From Pocillopora verrucosa (lineage: Eukaryota; Cnidaria; Anthozoa; Scleractinia; Pocilloporidae): a stretch of 64,000 nt of DNA. Of the stretch, positions 11,369 through 23,625 are shown in pieces. Made by a program: the position numbers and the translations under genes. The DNA is taken from assembly GCF_036669915.1 (NCBI RefSeq), contig NC_089320.1, forward strand, positions 18,473,868 to 18,537,867, written 5' to 3'. Positions within the stretch are counted from its first letter, which is position 1, and each line of letters starts with the position of its first letter. The notes under the pieces were generated by a model, which had not been told where the DNA came from, ran no database searches, and worked only from the letters and a program-made list of their open reading frames with translations.

Positions 11369-14300
11369 TCAGTCCCAGTACTTGATAAGTCCATCCCAGC
11401 CACAGGTTACCACCTTTGACGTCTCGTGAGGATGCCACAGGCAAGCGATGCAAACTGCATCGTGTGCTTTGAACTTGCTGTAAGTCAAAACCAACAAAAT
11501 TTAACAAAGAATGTGGCACTATTTGGTAAATAAGACAAAAACAATGAGTTGTTGCGACAAGGTTAATCATTTTCCCTAGTTTCCCTTACACTCATTGAGA
11601 AGTGTGTCGACAAATCCAGTTTTGAAGTCTCTCATAGCAGATTACAGCACTTAAACCTATTTTCGATCTGAGTTATTTAGCCCACCAAAATGTGAATAGC
11701 CAATTATAACATGTCAACATAAATGACCCCGAAGAGTTTCTAGCGGCAAAACACCCTACTCCTTGTATTCCAATCGCGTAAACATCTCCTGATTTCGATT
11801 GCACGCTCATGGAGATCATTTCTATCCATGTTAAGTCAATGTCACTTCTCTATATCACTTTAAGGCCATACACTAACATCAGAGAAATGCTTAGTCCATG
11901 ATTGATACACTTAAGTGTAATTGCAAGCCACGAGTTACCAAAAACACCCTTCACTTCTGCCACGTCAAAAATGACCACAGCAGCCTAAATCTTTGTAGGT
12001 GTAGCGAGGGCGATTTGGATAAAAGTTAGCAACAACTCCTTCACAATAATAATTTCTAATAATGTTAATACTTATATAGTGCCGTATAAATGTGAATATG
12101 ATCAAATACGTTTTAAAATAACTGAAATAAATATGTAAACCTAACAATGATTAAACAAATTTGTTTATGCAGATCTTGCGACTATCGAGATTACTAATAT
12201 CTGTATAAATAATCTAATAACTTTCCTATAAAAACTTACAGTAAAATACTTTAAGAGGCAAAATATAGATATTATTATATATGATACAACTTATAGTCGA
12301 CGTATAAATGCATAAATTTGTTGTATGCAGATCTTACGATCATCGACATTGCTAATATTTCTGTATAATCTAACACCTGTCCTATAAAAACTTATAAAAT
12401 ACTTTAAGAAGCAAAATATAGATAATATTATCTGTGATACGATTTATAGTCAAATGTTCAAAGAAATAGACAAGTGAACGGCCTATAGAAATATTATAAG
12501 CTGACTATAAACCGAGGAATAAACGCAAAATCATTTTTCCTACGGTTCAAAAAAGAGAAAAAAAAATAGGAAAAAAGAGGCTGATATTACCTGTAGAGTT
12601 TTGTTGATTTCCAGTCCCATATACAAAGTTTGCCATCTGCATCGCCGGAAATAAGATAACTACAACAACAACAAAAGTACATTCCCGAAAATTATAGTGA
12701 TTTTAATCAATATAGTTGAAAAAAAGGTCAAAGAAAATCCATACGAAGATCATGTCGATGTATGTATATTTTTACTGAAATTTGATAGCAATGGAAGGAA
12801 GACCCCGATAAATATTTTCTACACAGAAAGAAATGGTGTGATGAGGAAGAATAAGAAAAATTCTTCAAACTGTTTTCACTTAAGACATTAATTTTTTTTT
12901 TTTGGATTCATTTTCAGATAGGTACGAGGTTGAGAACAACGTTTTCGGTTTACCTTCCATCCGGTGAGAAATTTAACTGACAAGCGTAGCCCGCAACCTA
13001 AACAAAGAAGTAGTTGAGATTTATTTAAGACAATCGCATCAAAAGCTAAAGAATAAATAGATCAAATGGCTCGCTTCTCACCATGTGGCCTTTAAACGTT
13101 TTCTTTCGGTTTTGACGGAAACGATTTAGTACTGCGAACACCATGATTTGGTTGTCCATGGACTGACATGCCATCCATTTGTCTGCAGAAAGAACAAAGT
13201 GAGTAACTTCATCTGCTTTCTAATTCTCTTTTCAAGCTACTACTTACTCCCTTAAGCGCGAGAATTTGGTGTTTTATCAGGAGAAAACCATAAAGCTCAC
13301 CACTTTTTCTATTGCTGAATAACATATTTTTATTGTAGTGAGAGGTTGTATGGTAATCACTCCTGGGAGAAGAGACATCTCTCACCAATCACTAGAGAAG
13401 GGCTTGGAAACGAGTGAGTCATCTATCAATTGTCGTTCCCATCACACTTTGCACTTGGTACAGTCGTCAAAGATCTTATTTAATAGCGGGGAAGTACGAG
13501 CTTAACAATTTCACGGTGGAGGTATCAGGTTATTTAAAAACACAATGAAATTTAAAACGAGCAACTTACTGTTGGGGTGAAGAGCTACTGCGGGCATGGA
13601 GTGCATACTAGGTTCGGCAATATACTTAAAATCCACAGGAATGTCCCTGGTTCGAAAAATGAAACTTACGAGTCAGATGACACAGTCTGCTATGATTCTG
13701 AGAAATTCGCCCTGTGCGAGTAAAATGGGATCGAAAGAAAGAAAAGTGGAGGAAGAAAAAGATAAAGAGATGAATAGCTAACTGTGTGTTCCTCGTCTAT
13801 TGTTTCCGGTCAAATCGGAATTTAGAGTGTCAGAGAGCCAAGAGAAAAACCCTTGAGGAAAGGCGAGAATAATCAACAGACTCAACCCAAATGTGACGTC
13901 ATACTCGACAATCGAGCCAAGGTCACAGCAATAAGCATTTCCACCTCTGCGCAACCCCACTTCGAAGAAAAGAGCAAGGTTTCTTTAAGATAAACGGTCA
14001 TCGCAAGAACTTGACGAATGATGGCTGCTTTTTATAAACACGAATGGACTAAGAAAGATAACAACACAGTTACTCACCATTCCCATACTCTGATACTTTT
14101 GTCATCAGAAGTCGTCACGAACCTTCTGTTTTGATCCACAAACGTTATCGTGTTAACCGCGCCAAGATGTCTGAAATGGAGTCAATATTTTAGACAGAGC
14201 TCTCTTTAAGGTAACACAACTACATGTACTTTTAAAAGTACAAAGTTCATGGTTTCGTACATTTGGCTTGCATTTTCGAAGCTTTTTATTTACGTCTCAT

Positions 14301-17300
14301 ATTTACCCTCTTGGAGAATTGCTACCTCACAAATTCATAATTTCGATGTTTTTTCCTTATTCAGAAGGCTTAATTGTGATTCGACGTGACCAAAAATGAC
14401 TCAAAACACTGTTACACACTTGTACCATTGCCTCTAGGTAAACAAGTTAGAAGTTTTGACCAACCTGTCATATTCTTGAACAATTTCGTTCGCTCGCGTG
14501 TCCCACTAGAACCACAGATATAACCATTAGTAATTTGTTAAACGCCCGGAATTAGGAGCTATGCGCATTTTCTTTCTTTTAAACGGATGGAACATTCGCA
14601 ATGTTCTCCAGCGCATTTTGCTGGGGCACGTTCTTAAAAAAGTATGTAACACCATCAAAACGGTGGCATAGTTTTGTTTTGCTTGGTTGATCACTCATGT
14701 ACTCTAAAATAATATCGTCTGGAAGAAATTTTACATCGATACAAAACTTTAACATTCAACAGCAAACGTTACTTCGACTGAAAGATTTCCAATTGTTACC
14801 GTTAATATTTTCTTGTCTGATGTTCCACAAACGAATAAATGCTGCTTATCCTGAGAAGAAAGAGAAAAATGGTTTTGTCCACGCAAATCGAGGAAAATCT
14901 TGCAAAATTGGCAAACAACTATTATATTAATGAATTTAACATTTAACAGCAAACGTTACTTCGGCTGAAAGATTTCCAATTGTTACCGTTAATATTTTCT
15001 TGTCTGAAGTTCCACAAACGAATAAATGGCAGAGTAACGGTAGATCTAATCCGGAGGTCGTGGGTTCGATTCCCACCGAGTTCAAAAGATTTTTTCTTTG
15101 CCTCGTGTGGTTCCCTGTTTCCCTTTATTAGGGCTAACGCCCTGTGGGTTATTCATGGGTTTAAATAGCACTTTAATTTACACTTCAGAGTTAATTCTCT
15201 GTTTCACCAACTATTATATTAAGTTTGAGCAATAGTCCATTTTACAGTTGTGTGCTTGGTTGCCAAGCCTTTGAACAGGAGTGAGGCTAAGGGTGACCTT
15301 GTTATGTTACAAACCTTGCTGCTTTTGAAATGCAAATTAATTTGTTATCATGCTAACTAGATTCTGGTCTCTAACACAACAAGGTCACCTTCAGCCTCAC
15401 TCCAAATAAAAGGCTTGGCAACTAAGCACACAACTGTAAAATGGCCAATACCTCATCAGTTCTGGTTTATTTCAAACCCATAAGGTGTGTACCTTACCTC
15501 GTCAGGATTAAACTTGACACAGTACGGAATTTTTCGGTTGGTAAAACGTCCAGTGCACTGCCCTGTAACGTATGTGTCATATAAATGCTACCAGGAAAAT
15601 ATAAATCTGAATAGAAATTCACTGTAACGTTGACAAAAATGAAGACATTTTTTTCAAGATTCCCCACCTGTTTCTGTGTCCCATAGTTTGACATATCTGT
15701 CATAAGCAGCACTTAGAAACTGTGCCCCACTGTTGTTAAACGAAATGTCACGAACAGCTTTACTGTGACCTAAAAAAGGACGACGACATATTGCAATATT
15801 AACATCTTGTGGGAGACCAACCTTCATCTGTCACGTAGACATGTTCTGAGACTGACGATGCACCAAGGTGGGAAGCCGGGTGGGAATAGGTGAAATGCCC
15901 CCTATGTCACTCAATCCTCTCGTCTTAAACATTCCCACGTCCTTTCTATGCGCTTATGAAACAGTAGTTACTGGCTCGTTTATTGATTACGGCAGAGGAA
16001 AGAGTCAGAACAAATTTGTGAAACCACGCGAGCTTATTAAAGTTTGGAAAATGTACACCTCGTGGACTAAATTTCACGTAAACACGAAAAATTAATTTAT
16101 TTGCTTTAATGTGTGGCGCATTATGCTGTGCAAAGGCAAACTCAGAAGAAATAAACGAAAACATACCCATGAATGTTCTCAAACAACGTCTTTTGCCGTA
16201 AACTTCCCACAACTTGAACCGACAAAATAAACAAAAGAAAAACAACATCATAATAAAAAAAAAATTGGGATGAGATACCCCACAATCAGCATTGCAGCAC
16301 AAAATTTCGTGACTCAGTGACTGATATTTTCAGCTCTGGCCTGTTACTAGTGATAACGGAGCACAAAAACGACTCGTGCTCAACAAATGCGCTGATGCTA
16401 CATGTTCATGTTATCTTGAAGTGAGAGGGAAAATTTTCTCTTATTAACTATTATGTTATTACCTGAGGCACTCTGTCTTTTAGATTGAAAGAATCCTTAG
16501 ATTTTTTGATTAAGCAAGTTACTGTCTAGCCATTTGTTCTACTGGCCAGACCTACCTTAATTTTGCAGTCCATACTACAAGAGAGTAAAAGGTGAGCTGA
16601 TGTTGGAAAGAACCTGATGGAGGAGACACCCTTTGAGTGTCCAGTCCTAATGAGAGATAAAAAACAAAGACACACTGTAAACAGCACTGTTGGCGAGAAT
16701 TATTTCTCCGATGTTCACGTTTCAAGTAGTTCAAAGAAAGTCACACTGGATATTGTAAAACAATTTACAGAATTATACAGTAGGTTGTGTGACAATGATC
16801 ATTGAGCCTCTGGTGAATAACAAAGAGGCCTGTTTTTAATTTTATTTCAATCAATAATTCCTTTTTCAGAAAAAATGCTTATGAATCACAAAGCAGTACT
16901 TCGGTATCACAATCTTCAATTGCAGTTGATTATCACAAGATAAGATGTGTTATTTGACAAATCATGCTACAAGAACAAGGTACATGCACATGATATGCTA
17001 AATAATATTTAATAATAATAAATTTAATACTTATAATGTGCATATACCCATTTACATGTGCTCATATGCATGCAAACAAATAAACAAATATTTCAAATAG
17101 ACAAAAAGTGTTTGAAAACCCTAACTGAAAGGAGGCAGACCAGTTGGCTATTTACAAAGCACAGCCAAGGAGTTGAACTTGGGGCCACCAAGAACAAATC
17201 CAGTGAGTAGCAGGGCAGAGGACTTGAACCTGGGACCACCAGATTATAAGACCGGGGCCCTAACCACTCAGCCATGCTGTCTCCACAAGAATTCACATCT

Positions 17301-20300
17301 TTCTACACAAAACTCTCAACTTACTGACCATGTGTGAATGTGTTTTTTTGGTAAGTAACATCTCTCTGGTGGTTCATCTGTATCCAGTTTCACATCCAGA
17401 TCTTTTGGAATGTGAAGATATGAGCGACCCTGATAATCCACAGAATCTTGAACTGAAAGGAAAAAAAAAATCAAGAAATTAAAGTAAATCACAGTATTTT
17501 TAGGACAATCTGCACACAATCATGTACAAGTCATGAACAAAGACAGAGGATGGCTCCATCTTAAGTCAATACACATGTAGTTGTGTCTATGAAGCATCAC
17601 TGTCATGTACAAACAGTATTTCAAGGTTGCAAATAGCTTGTTCATATACAAGGATACAGTCATGTAAAATCAGGCATTTCAATGAAAGGCACTTACTGGC
17701 AGTCTACTGCTGCCTCTAAGACCTCTCACAGCTGTCACTTTAGCCTGCCAAACAAGCTCTTTTTTGGGTTTCCCCTTACAACAAGCTGCCATTATGCTAT
17801 TTGCAGCTGTTTGTGGAAAGAGTTGCCAAAACTCCTGAATTATAATTTGTACTTGAAACTGACATTTTCAAAAATTGTGAACAAATAAAAGTTTTTCTTT
17901 CAATGAACAGTGGATGGATTTCTTATGAAACCATTTTTTTTTTAAAATCTGCTAACTCTAATATTTCAGTCCAAGCCTATACATTCCCTCACCATGAAGA
18001 GTGGTCTTTTCTTCCACAACTTGTTCTTCTTTCTTAGTTCTCTTTTGCTTTGTCATCTCAAACTCTTCAAGCTTAGCTGCTTGTTCCTAAAGACAGAAAA
18101 AAGTTACATTTTCTTTCCAAAGGTCGACAAATGTCAACTGATAAATTTAATGTTATTTAAAAACTTTCTACTTATTTCACCTCAGATGGCTTAGCAACTT
18201 TAGCTTCATCAACAAATGTTGCCCATGGACCTGAAAGGGAAGGCTAATGTCATTAAATCTTCTATGCAAAAATAAGAAACTTCAGATAACTCAGATTTGC
18301 ACCACAAAATATCACAAAAACAGAATGGTATGACGAGAAACAGGAAAATTGCCTTAGTGTATCAAACTATAGTACATGTACTTCCAATATAATCATTATG
18401 ATAAAAGTTGGTCACAAATTCAAAAAATATATTTCATAGTAAATTATGTAAACTATGAACAATGTAAGTTGCTCTTTCTTTGTATTCTTTACCTTTGTAT
18501 CCTTCAATGTCTCCTGGATCACCAGGTTTTTCTCGTTTTCTTTTGTCACCTGGGCGAGCTTCTGTTGCTTCAAATATTGTCAAGCCTGGAGAATACACAT
18601 ATAATAACTTATACCCTATGATACAATTCTGCCACAATTATTGTGCTGACGAATGGACAAGCAAGCACATTAAAAACAACCACCAAAAACAAAAAAAAAT
18701 TGACAAAAAAAAAAGAAAACAATCACCCAGTCAAAACACACCGAAATTATCCACAGAAATTCTGAAATGCTCCTTGCAAGCATGTAACTAATGGTACATA
18801 CCCTTCTTCTCCTCTGCTTTTTCTACATCTCCAACAAACCTATTTATAAATTGCAACGTTTCGATGAATAATTAATCAAATATACAGGATAAAAAAAATC
18901 TGCTGGTTGAAAAGCTGTTTCAAATGTACATTATGTTGCTGGCTGCCTTCTGTTTTAGGATATCCCTAAAGTCTTTCAGGTTAGAGAAGGAGAAAGAGCA
19001 TTCTATATGTACTTCAAAACTCTCAATTAACCTCTTTCCTTTCTGTACCTTGAAAGTTAACACAATGAAAGCTTTTTTTCAGCTGTCTCATTGGCCTTAA
19101 CCTATTAACCCCTGAGAGTGACTAGTGTCTAATTTCTCCATACAAATCACCAGTTAATCAAACGTAAAGGCTATAACAACAAAAAGAAATGATCAGCATG
19201 ATAATAGGCTCTTAGTTGTTAAATAAACTCTCCTTGTCAATAAAATGGGAAATATATCGAGCACAGTATATTCATAGAAATTCTGTGAAGACAAACCTGT
19301 CCCCTCTTGTGCTGGCTCCTCCTGTTACACTGGGATCAAGGGCATAACCTGACAGATTTCATACAACACTGTTCAATTCAAATAGTTATTTCAGAAATAC
19401 ATTGAGTAAAACTATTCAAGCTTTCTAGATTTATCACAGCTGTTTTCATATGATAAATGAACAATGATAAACACTAATACCTTTAAATCTACAGAAGAAA
19501 AATAGAATGACTATGACTGAAATATAAACCCTCTAACTCCCAGAGGTGATCAACATGTAAGTTCTCTCTATAATATCCATACACTATCCAGCAAACAGGT
19601 TAGAAGATTACTCAAATTTATCAGGCAGAAGTTTTAATCTTGATTTAATACCAAATTCTTGCAATAAATTTAAAAGGAAATGTGTAGCAGCTAGAGGTGA
19701 GAATTAACAATCAGATCTTGGCAGTAAAGGGTTAAAAGAGGTTGACAGTTAGTAATGACAATTATCTGTATTGCCTACTTATGCTATAAGACACTGAACT
19801 TTGCTGAATATCCTCACCATAACTAGTAAATGTTCTTCTTTGAGTTTCAAATGTAAAGTCACTCATGTGAGCTGGTTCAACATAACCTGAAACCAAATCA
19901 ATAGATTGATTTCTGGGCACATGTGCAGAGCTGTCATTAAAAACCAAAAATAAATGCAGGTGGCAGCTCAACTTGTATGAAAATCAAACTTATTATAAAA
20001 TCATGTTACCAGCTAGCGCATTCTTTGGAGCACTTTGCTGCCTAGTTTTAAAGGGATTTGATGGTCCAACCTATCCACAGACAGTAGAAAAGAATTGATA
20101 TATTAATTTATAAAACATATTAGTTAACTTCAAATAACATATGATACCCTGAAACTTCATCACCCTGCTCTGATAAAACTACTTGGCAATTACATGAAAA
20201 TTTGCAGTAAAATTCATTGATGTACAAGTTGTGTTTTCAGTTGAAAACCAAGGCCCAATTCTTCAAAGGCCAATTAGCCCTAGCCCAGGGTTAAATTTTA

Positions 20301-21097
20301 ATCCAGGTTTCTATATTTCTCCGTTCAAAAGCCGTTTTGGAATAATTTTACCCATTGTTTTAAGAGCATTCAATTATCAAATTGTAGTCAAAAAGAAATA
20401 AACTGAATTTGTTCTTCAAACTTTCAGATCTGAAATCAAATTTCACACTAACCCTTGGTTATCTTAACCCAGCTTTGAACAACCCGGCCCACGCTATAAC
20501 GTTTTTCGTTGAGCACTAAATGTCTTGAGATGACGACACTTGTATAAAATATTCAGTCATCTCCTTCGCAACTTTTCTCATGGTTCAGTGTCCTACATGT
20601 ATCACAATTTATGATTCTGAGTCCCAAAATGACGCCTTGAAAAAAAATAAGGCGGGAAGCCTAAAGATAAAAGTTTTCCGAGATAAAATTGAACTGTGGA
20701 GTGTTCCATGCACTAAATTTTCACCTCAGGGGAGAACATCTCCTCATATCGCGGATTGTAAGTGACCTCCTTGGTGGTGGGATCCACTTGTCTAATCACA
20801 CCAACAGCCTCCTTAGGGATCAAAACAAATCACTTGTTAAACCTTCTTATAATCCATCTGATATTTTCGCATCTTGAGAAGCGCGAAGAATTCACCAAAC
20901 CTGACTGATTCGTTACCAACCTTTGCAGTGACAACAGGGGCACTTTTAACCTGAACTTTAGATTGAAGTTGTGAAATTGAGACATTAGAGTTCAGATGTG
21001 CCGTATGATCTGCTGTAGTTTCCTCTTCAGGACTTTCATTTCCTTCAGAATCGCTGTCATCACCATAGGCATTCGCAAGAGCTTCTATTGCCGCCAT
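11369..21097 (-). CDS. CDC40: Pre-mRNA-processing factor 17 (CDC40/PRP17), WD40 splicing factor
   Basis: Twenty-two exons join to 577 aa, close to the usual 579 aa: 20921-21097, 20725-20811, 20010-20070, 19818-19886, 19297-19348, 18802-18839, 18493-18585, 18181-18230, 17993-18086, 17329-17452, 16556-16646, 16167-16212, 15668-15769, 15498-15562, 14800-14850, 14465-14505, 14078-14170, 13570-13646, 13082-13182, 12954-12997, 12591-12659, 11369-11477. All phases close. CDC40 acts in the spliceosome at the second catalytic step. The N-terminal half carries conserved blocks such as [20 protein letters not shown] and [15 protein letters not shown]40 repeats run from about residue 283 to the end, for example [27 protein letters not shown] and [11 protein letters not shown]. 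The start is the ATG opening [18 protein letters not shown], matching the acidic family N-terminus. The gene is intact, and its introns hold several MITEs and SINEs. Confidence 0.97.
12163..12450. repeat. Tandem duplication (about 150 bp) in the last CDC40 intron
   Basis: 12163-12300 and 12318-12450 share ATGCAGATCTT-CGA, CTAATAT-TCTGTATAA, CCTATAAAAACTTA, AAAATACTTTAAGA and GCAAAATATAGAT in the same order. The two copies are diverged and noncoding. Confidence 0.7.
14937..15029 (-). repeat. Partial duplicate of CDC40 exon 15 and its donor site
   Basis: 14937-15029 repeats 14748-14840 with only a few substitutions. The copied part covers most of CDC40 exon 15 (frame reading [14 protein letters not shown]) and the downstream donor GTAACA, but not the exon's acceptor or first residues (DKQ). 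In transcription order the truncated copy comes just before the real exon. Without an acceptor it is unlikely to be spliced in, but it provides a decoy 5' splice site. Confidence 0.8.
15029..15180 (+). mobile_element. tRNA-derived SINE, 5'-truncated
   Basis: Contains a good RNA polymerase III box B / T-psi-C-like segment (GTGGGTTCGATTCCCACC at 15059-15076) preceded by CTAATCCGGAGGTC, then a body with AGGGCTAACGCC that I remember from coral SINEs. No complete A box is visible because the element abuts the exon-15 duplicate. The tRNA head cannot fold into a full cloverleaf, so it is not a tRNA gene. Confidence 0.65.
15231..15450. mobile_element. MITE with about 70-bp terminal inverted repeats
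   Basis: The left arm (about 15236-15303) and right arm (about 15372-15446) are near-perfect reverse complements. The left arm reads CCATTTTACAGTTGTGTGC and then TTGCCAAGCC and AGTGAGGCT-AAGGTGACCTTGTT. A short AT-rich centre separates the arms. The element sits in CDC40 intron 14, has no coding capacity and would form a strong hairpin in the pre-mRNA. Confidence 0.85.
17105..17287 (-). mobile_element. tRNA-derived SINE (minus strand)
   Basis: On the minus strand, from about 17287 downwards, there is a tRNA-like head with an A-box-like segment (TGGCTGAGTGGTTAG) and a B box (GGTTCAAGTCC). It is followed by GGATTTGTTCTTGGTGGCCCC and AGTTCAACTCCTTGGC, a body I recognise from coral SINEs. It lies in CDC40 intron 10 in the same orientation as the gene. 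Confidence 0.75.
19100..19285 (+). repeat. Dispersed repeat, copy 2 (shares sequence with 4929-5125)
   Basis: Same order of shared words as the copy in the TSP1 gene. Here it begins AACCTATTAACCCCTGAGAG, suggesting a terminal motif related to the TTAACCC-ended MITEs. It sits in a CDC40 intron. Confidence 0.65.
19526..19735 (+). mobile_element. MITE of the TTAACCCTTTAACTCCCA family, copy 1
   Basis: Begins AAACCCTCTAACTCCCAGAG and ends GATCTTGGCAGTAAAGGGTT, a diverged pair of terminal inverted repeats. The interior shares CTCTATAATATCCATA-A-TATCCAG, TCTTGATTTAATACCAAA-TTCTT and GGAAATGTGTAGCAG with the copy at 26325-26800. It lies in a CDC40 intron. Confidence 0.75.
20252..20490. mobile_element. 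MITE with imperfect terminal inverted repeats (GGCCC...TTCAAAGC)
   Basis: The left end GGCCCAATTCTTCAAAGGC and the right end GCTTTGAACAACCCGGCCC are imperfect reverse complements. Inside are AGCCCAGGGTTAA near the left and AACCCAGC near the right. It sits in CDC40 intron 2 and resembles a MITE I remember as abundant in corals. Confidence 0.7.
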
Positions 21098-21859
21098 GTT
21101 GTTTTGGAGTTGGCCAGGTTACGTAGTAAGCATGAGTTTGGCCCGGTTACTCTGTCATGTAAGTTACCACAGAATGTTCCAACAAACGATAGCTCGACGG
21201 GGAAAAATTACGCCCGGTCAGAGTAAAGGGGCATTCAGCGGACACGCATCTGGAGCTAAATATGCATACATGACAAAAATAACACATAAAATGATTGATG
21301 TTTCTCGTGCAAAATATGAATTTTAGTCAACTTCCACATGGAATGGCTGTTACTGACCTATGTTTTGTAAAACCCCATGTCAGCTTACTTTATCCAGAAC
21401 TGGGAATGCTACCGTGCGATTTGAAATTTTGGGGGAAGATCCGCGCGCAGTTGCATATTAAATGTCTGTCCAACTATTAGACAAGAAATCGATAATGAGC
21501 ATGAAATAGTTTTTACAATTATTGTACAAAACTGACAAAAGACAAAAACCAAGAAAAGCAAAACTAAAATCAGTTCCCTGTTTCCTGCTCAGTAGTCTGT
21601 ACCTTCACAATGTTATGATGTATATCACTGGCTCTCAGTAAGGGATCTAATTTTGGGGCCAAAATGAAAGTATTTTGGAGGGTATGTTTTATAGGCGAAG
21701 AGAAAATTCAAAACGTTCCTTTCGTGTATCAGCAAAGCCACGAACATTTCAAGTGTTTCATTGATAAAGTTATATTTACATAATGTGTAATTTTCCTCTT
21801 TTCTTCACACAACCCCACAAGCTCGTAGCTTAAAATATTATCGTGTATAAATAAAGGTC

Positions 21860-21892
<33 letters not shown>

Positions 21893-21950
21893 GTTCTATT
21901 TATGTATGTATGTATGTATCTATCTATCTGTCTGTCTATCTGTCTATCTG

Positions 21951-22007
<57 letters not shown>

Positions 22008-22010
22008 ATA
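21860..22010. repeat. (CTAT)n tetranucleotide microsatellite
   Basis: About 150 bp of CTAT/ATCT repeats, interrupted by GTAT and CTGT variant units at 21900-21950. Likely polymorphic in length. Confidence 0.97.
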
Positions 22011-22113
22011 TTAATCTAACAAATGAATGCCTCGTCCGGTGAAGAGTGAACGTAAAGTAAAAGAAATTTATTTATGACAACTGCGTCCACAGAGGTAAAA
22101 ATGCGTGATACCT

Positions 22114-22246
22114 GGGTCCAGTTGTATAAAGGGAGAATAACGCTATCCAGCGGATAAGTGATAGAAAAACGTAGAGCGTTATCCACCGGATATAATTTTA
22201 TCCAGTGGATAGCGCAATCCAACCTTCGAACAATACCGGGGCCTGG
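22114..22246. mobile_element. Foldback/MITE with TATCC-GGATA inverted repeats
   Basis: CGCTATCCAGCGGATA at about 22141 and TATCCAGTGGATAGCG at about 22199 are inverted copies. Outer ends (GTCCAGTTGTATAAAGGG and CCTTCGAACAATACCGGGGC) are loosely complementary. A degenerate relative lies at 35302-35445. Confidence 0.65.
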
Positions 22247-22514
22247 TGTGTAACATTTCCCGGGCACACACTTGATAAAGGATTGCTTCCGTTGAGAAGT
22301 GTCCACATCGTTGTCTTTAAAGAACCCCGGCAAACAAGGCCTTCCGCCATCACGACATATGCTAATATTCTTCTTCTTTGTTTGATTCATTTCCTTTATT
22401 TCTGACCGGAAACGCTCTATTGCTCTCAGTGAGACAAACCTCCTCACCCTACCCCCCAAACCGGTATTTAAAAACTCTCAACACCGACAATTTATACTAG
22501 TAATTTATGGAGTT

Positions 22515-22715
22515 TCAAGATGGTCGACTGGTAATCGTGGGCGCGCAACGAGTGCAAGTGAGGTCATCGAGGTCGCGGGTTCGAATCACGCTATAGGAGT
22601 TATTCTTAATCTGGCTTGGGGGCCGAATAACTTCTCCCCGAGTATGATTTGGAGCTGGCGGACAAGGAGTAACTCTCAAACTGGCTTGGGGGCCGAGTAA
22701 CTCCTCCCCGTAAAA
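22515..22715. mobile_element. SINE-like element with a B-box motif and an internal duplicate
   Basis: GTCGCGGGTTCGAATCACGC at about 22572 is a box-B-like motif. Downstream, CTGGCTTGGGGGCCGAATAAC and CTGGCTTGGGGGCCGAGTAAC (differing at one base) occur about 70 bp apart, each followed by TTCTCCCCG or CTCCCCG. No A box is visible, so class assignment is tentative. Confidence 0.45.
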
Positions 22716-22974
22716 TTTCTTTTTTTCCATTTTTCTCTCCTTCGTATCACCATTTTATAGTCTTTTTCCAGTTTTCTATCTTTTTCTTTCTGAGCAGTTG
22801 TCTTTTTGGTACGGTTGTGGTAAGTGCCGGTTTCTTTTTATAATTAAATGTAATATTATGTTATCATTATTTTATTTTAACTTCATTATTTTTTTATTCA
22901 AATTTTCCATAGATGGCTCATGCATGTTGAGCGACAGTTGCATAGCAATTGAAACTGGGTAGTTTTGATATCAA

Positions 22975-23625
22975 CCCCAGTCATAAGGCATCGTTTCCCG
23001 TCACTAATTATCATGAACCATCAATCGATCTACCGTAATTCACCGCAATGGACATCATTCGCCAACAGTGGGCGTCATTTACTGTCAGCAAGCCTTGTAC
23101 ACCGTCGCTTAGCTTTCGTCATTGTCTCTAACCACCAATTACCGTCAGTTGGCATCCTAAATCAATGAACATCACTCACGGCACATTAGCATCATTTAGT
23201 GCAGGTTACCGTCATTATGCTTCATTTGCCGCAGCTTAGCATCATCTATAGTCTATAGGTGCATTCAGTGTCAATAAGCCTCACCCACCACTATTAAGCA
23301 TCATTGACCATCACCCAGGCGTCATTCACCATCACTAAGCGTCATTTACCGTCACTAAGCGTCATTGACCGTCCACTAAGCGTCATTTACTATCACTAAG
23401 CGTCAATCACCGTCACTAAGCATCAATCACCGTCACTAAGCTTCATTCACCGTCACTTATCATCAGTTATTGTTATCAAAAATCATTTCCGTCAGTAAGC
23501 GTCATTTACCGTCCCTAAGCGTCATCCGCAGTTACTTAGCGTCATTCACTGTCATCTACCATCATTTATTGTTATCAAACATAATATCCGTCAATAAGCA
23601 TCATTAACCACCATAAAGCTTTTTA
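22975..23625. repeat. Degenerate minisatellite of about 20-bp units (CACTAAGCGTCATT-ACCGT)
   Basis: Many imperfect copies of a unit reading roughly GTCACTAAGCGTCATTTACC. The order is clearest at 23290-23560 and more diverged on both sides (ATCATT, GTCATT, ACCGTCA). Short open frames inside it are by-products. Confidence 0.85.

Noticed and set aside
15029-15083. Functional tRNA gene
   Set aside because: Only the T-psi-C half is tRNA-like; no complete acceptor stem or A box, and the downstream body is a coral SINE.
17215-17287. Functional tRNA gene on the minus strand
   Set aside because: Box A and box B are present, but the head continues into a SINE body and the acceptor stem is not paired.
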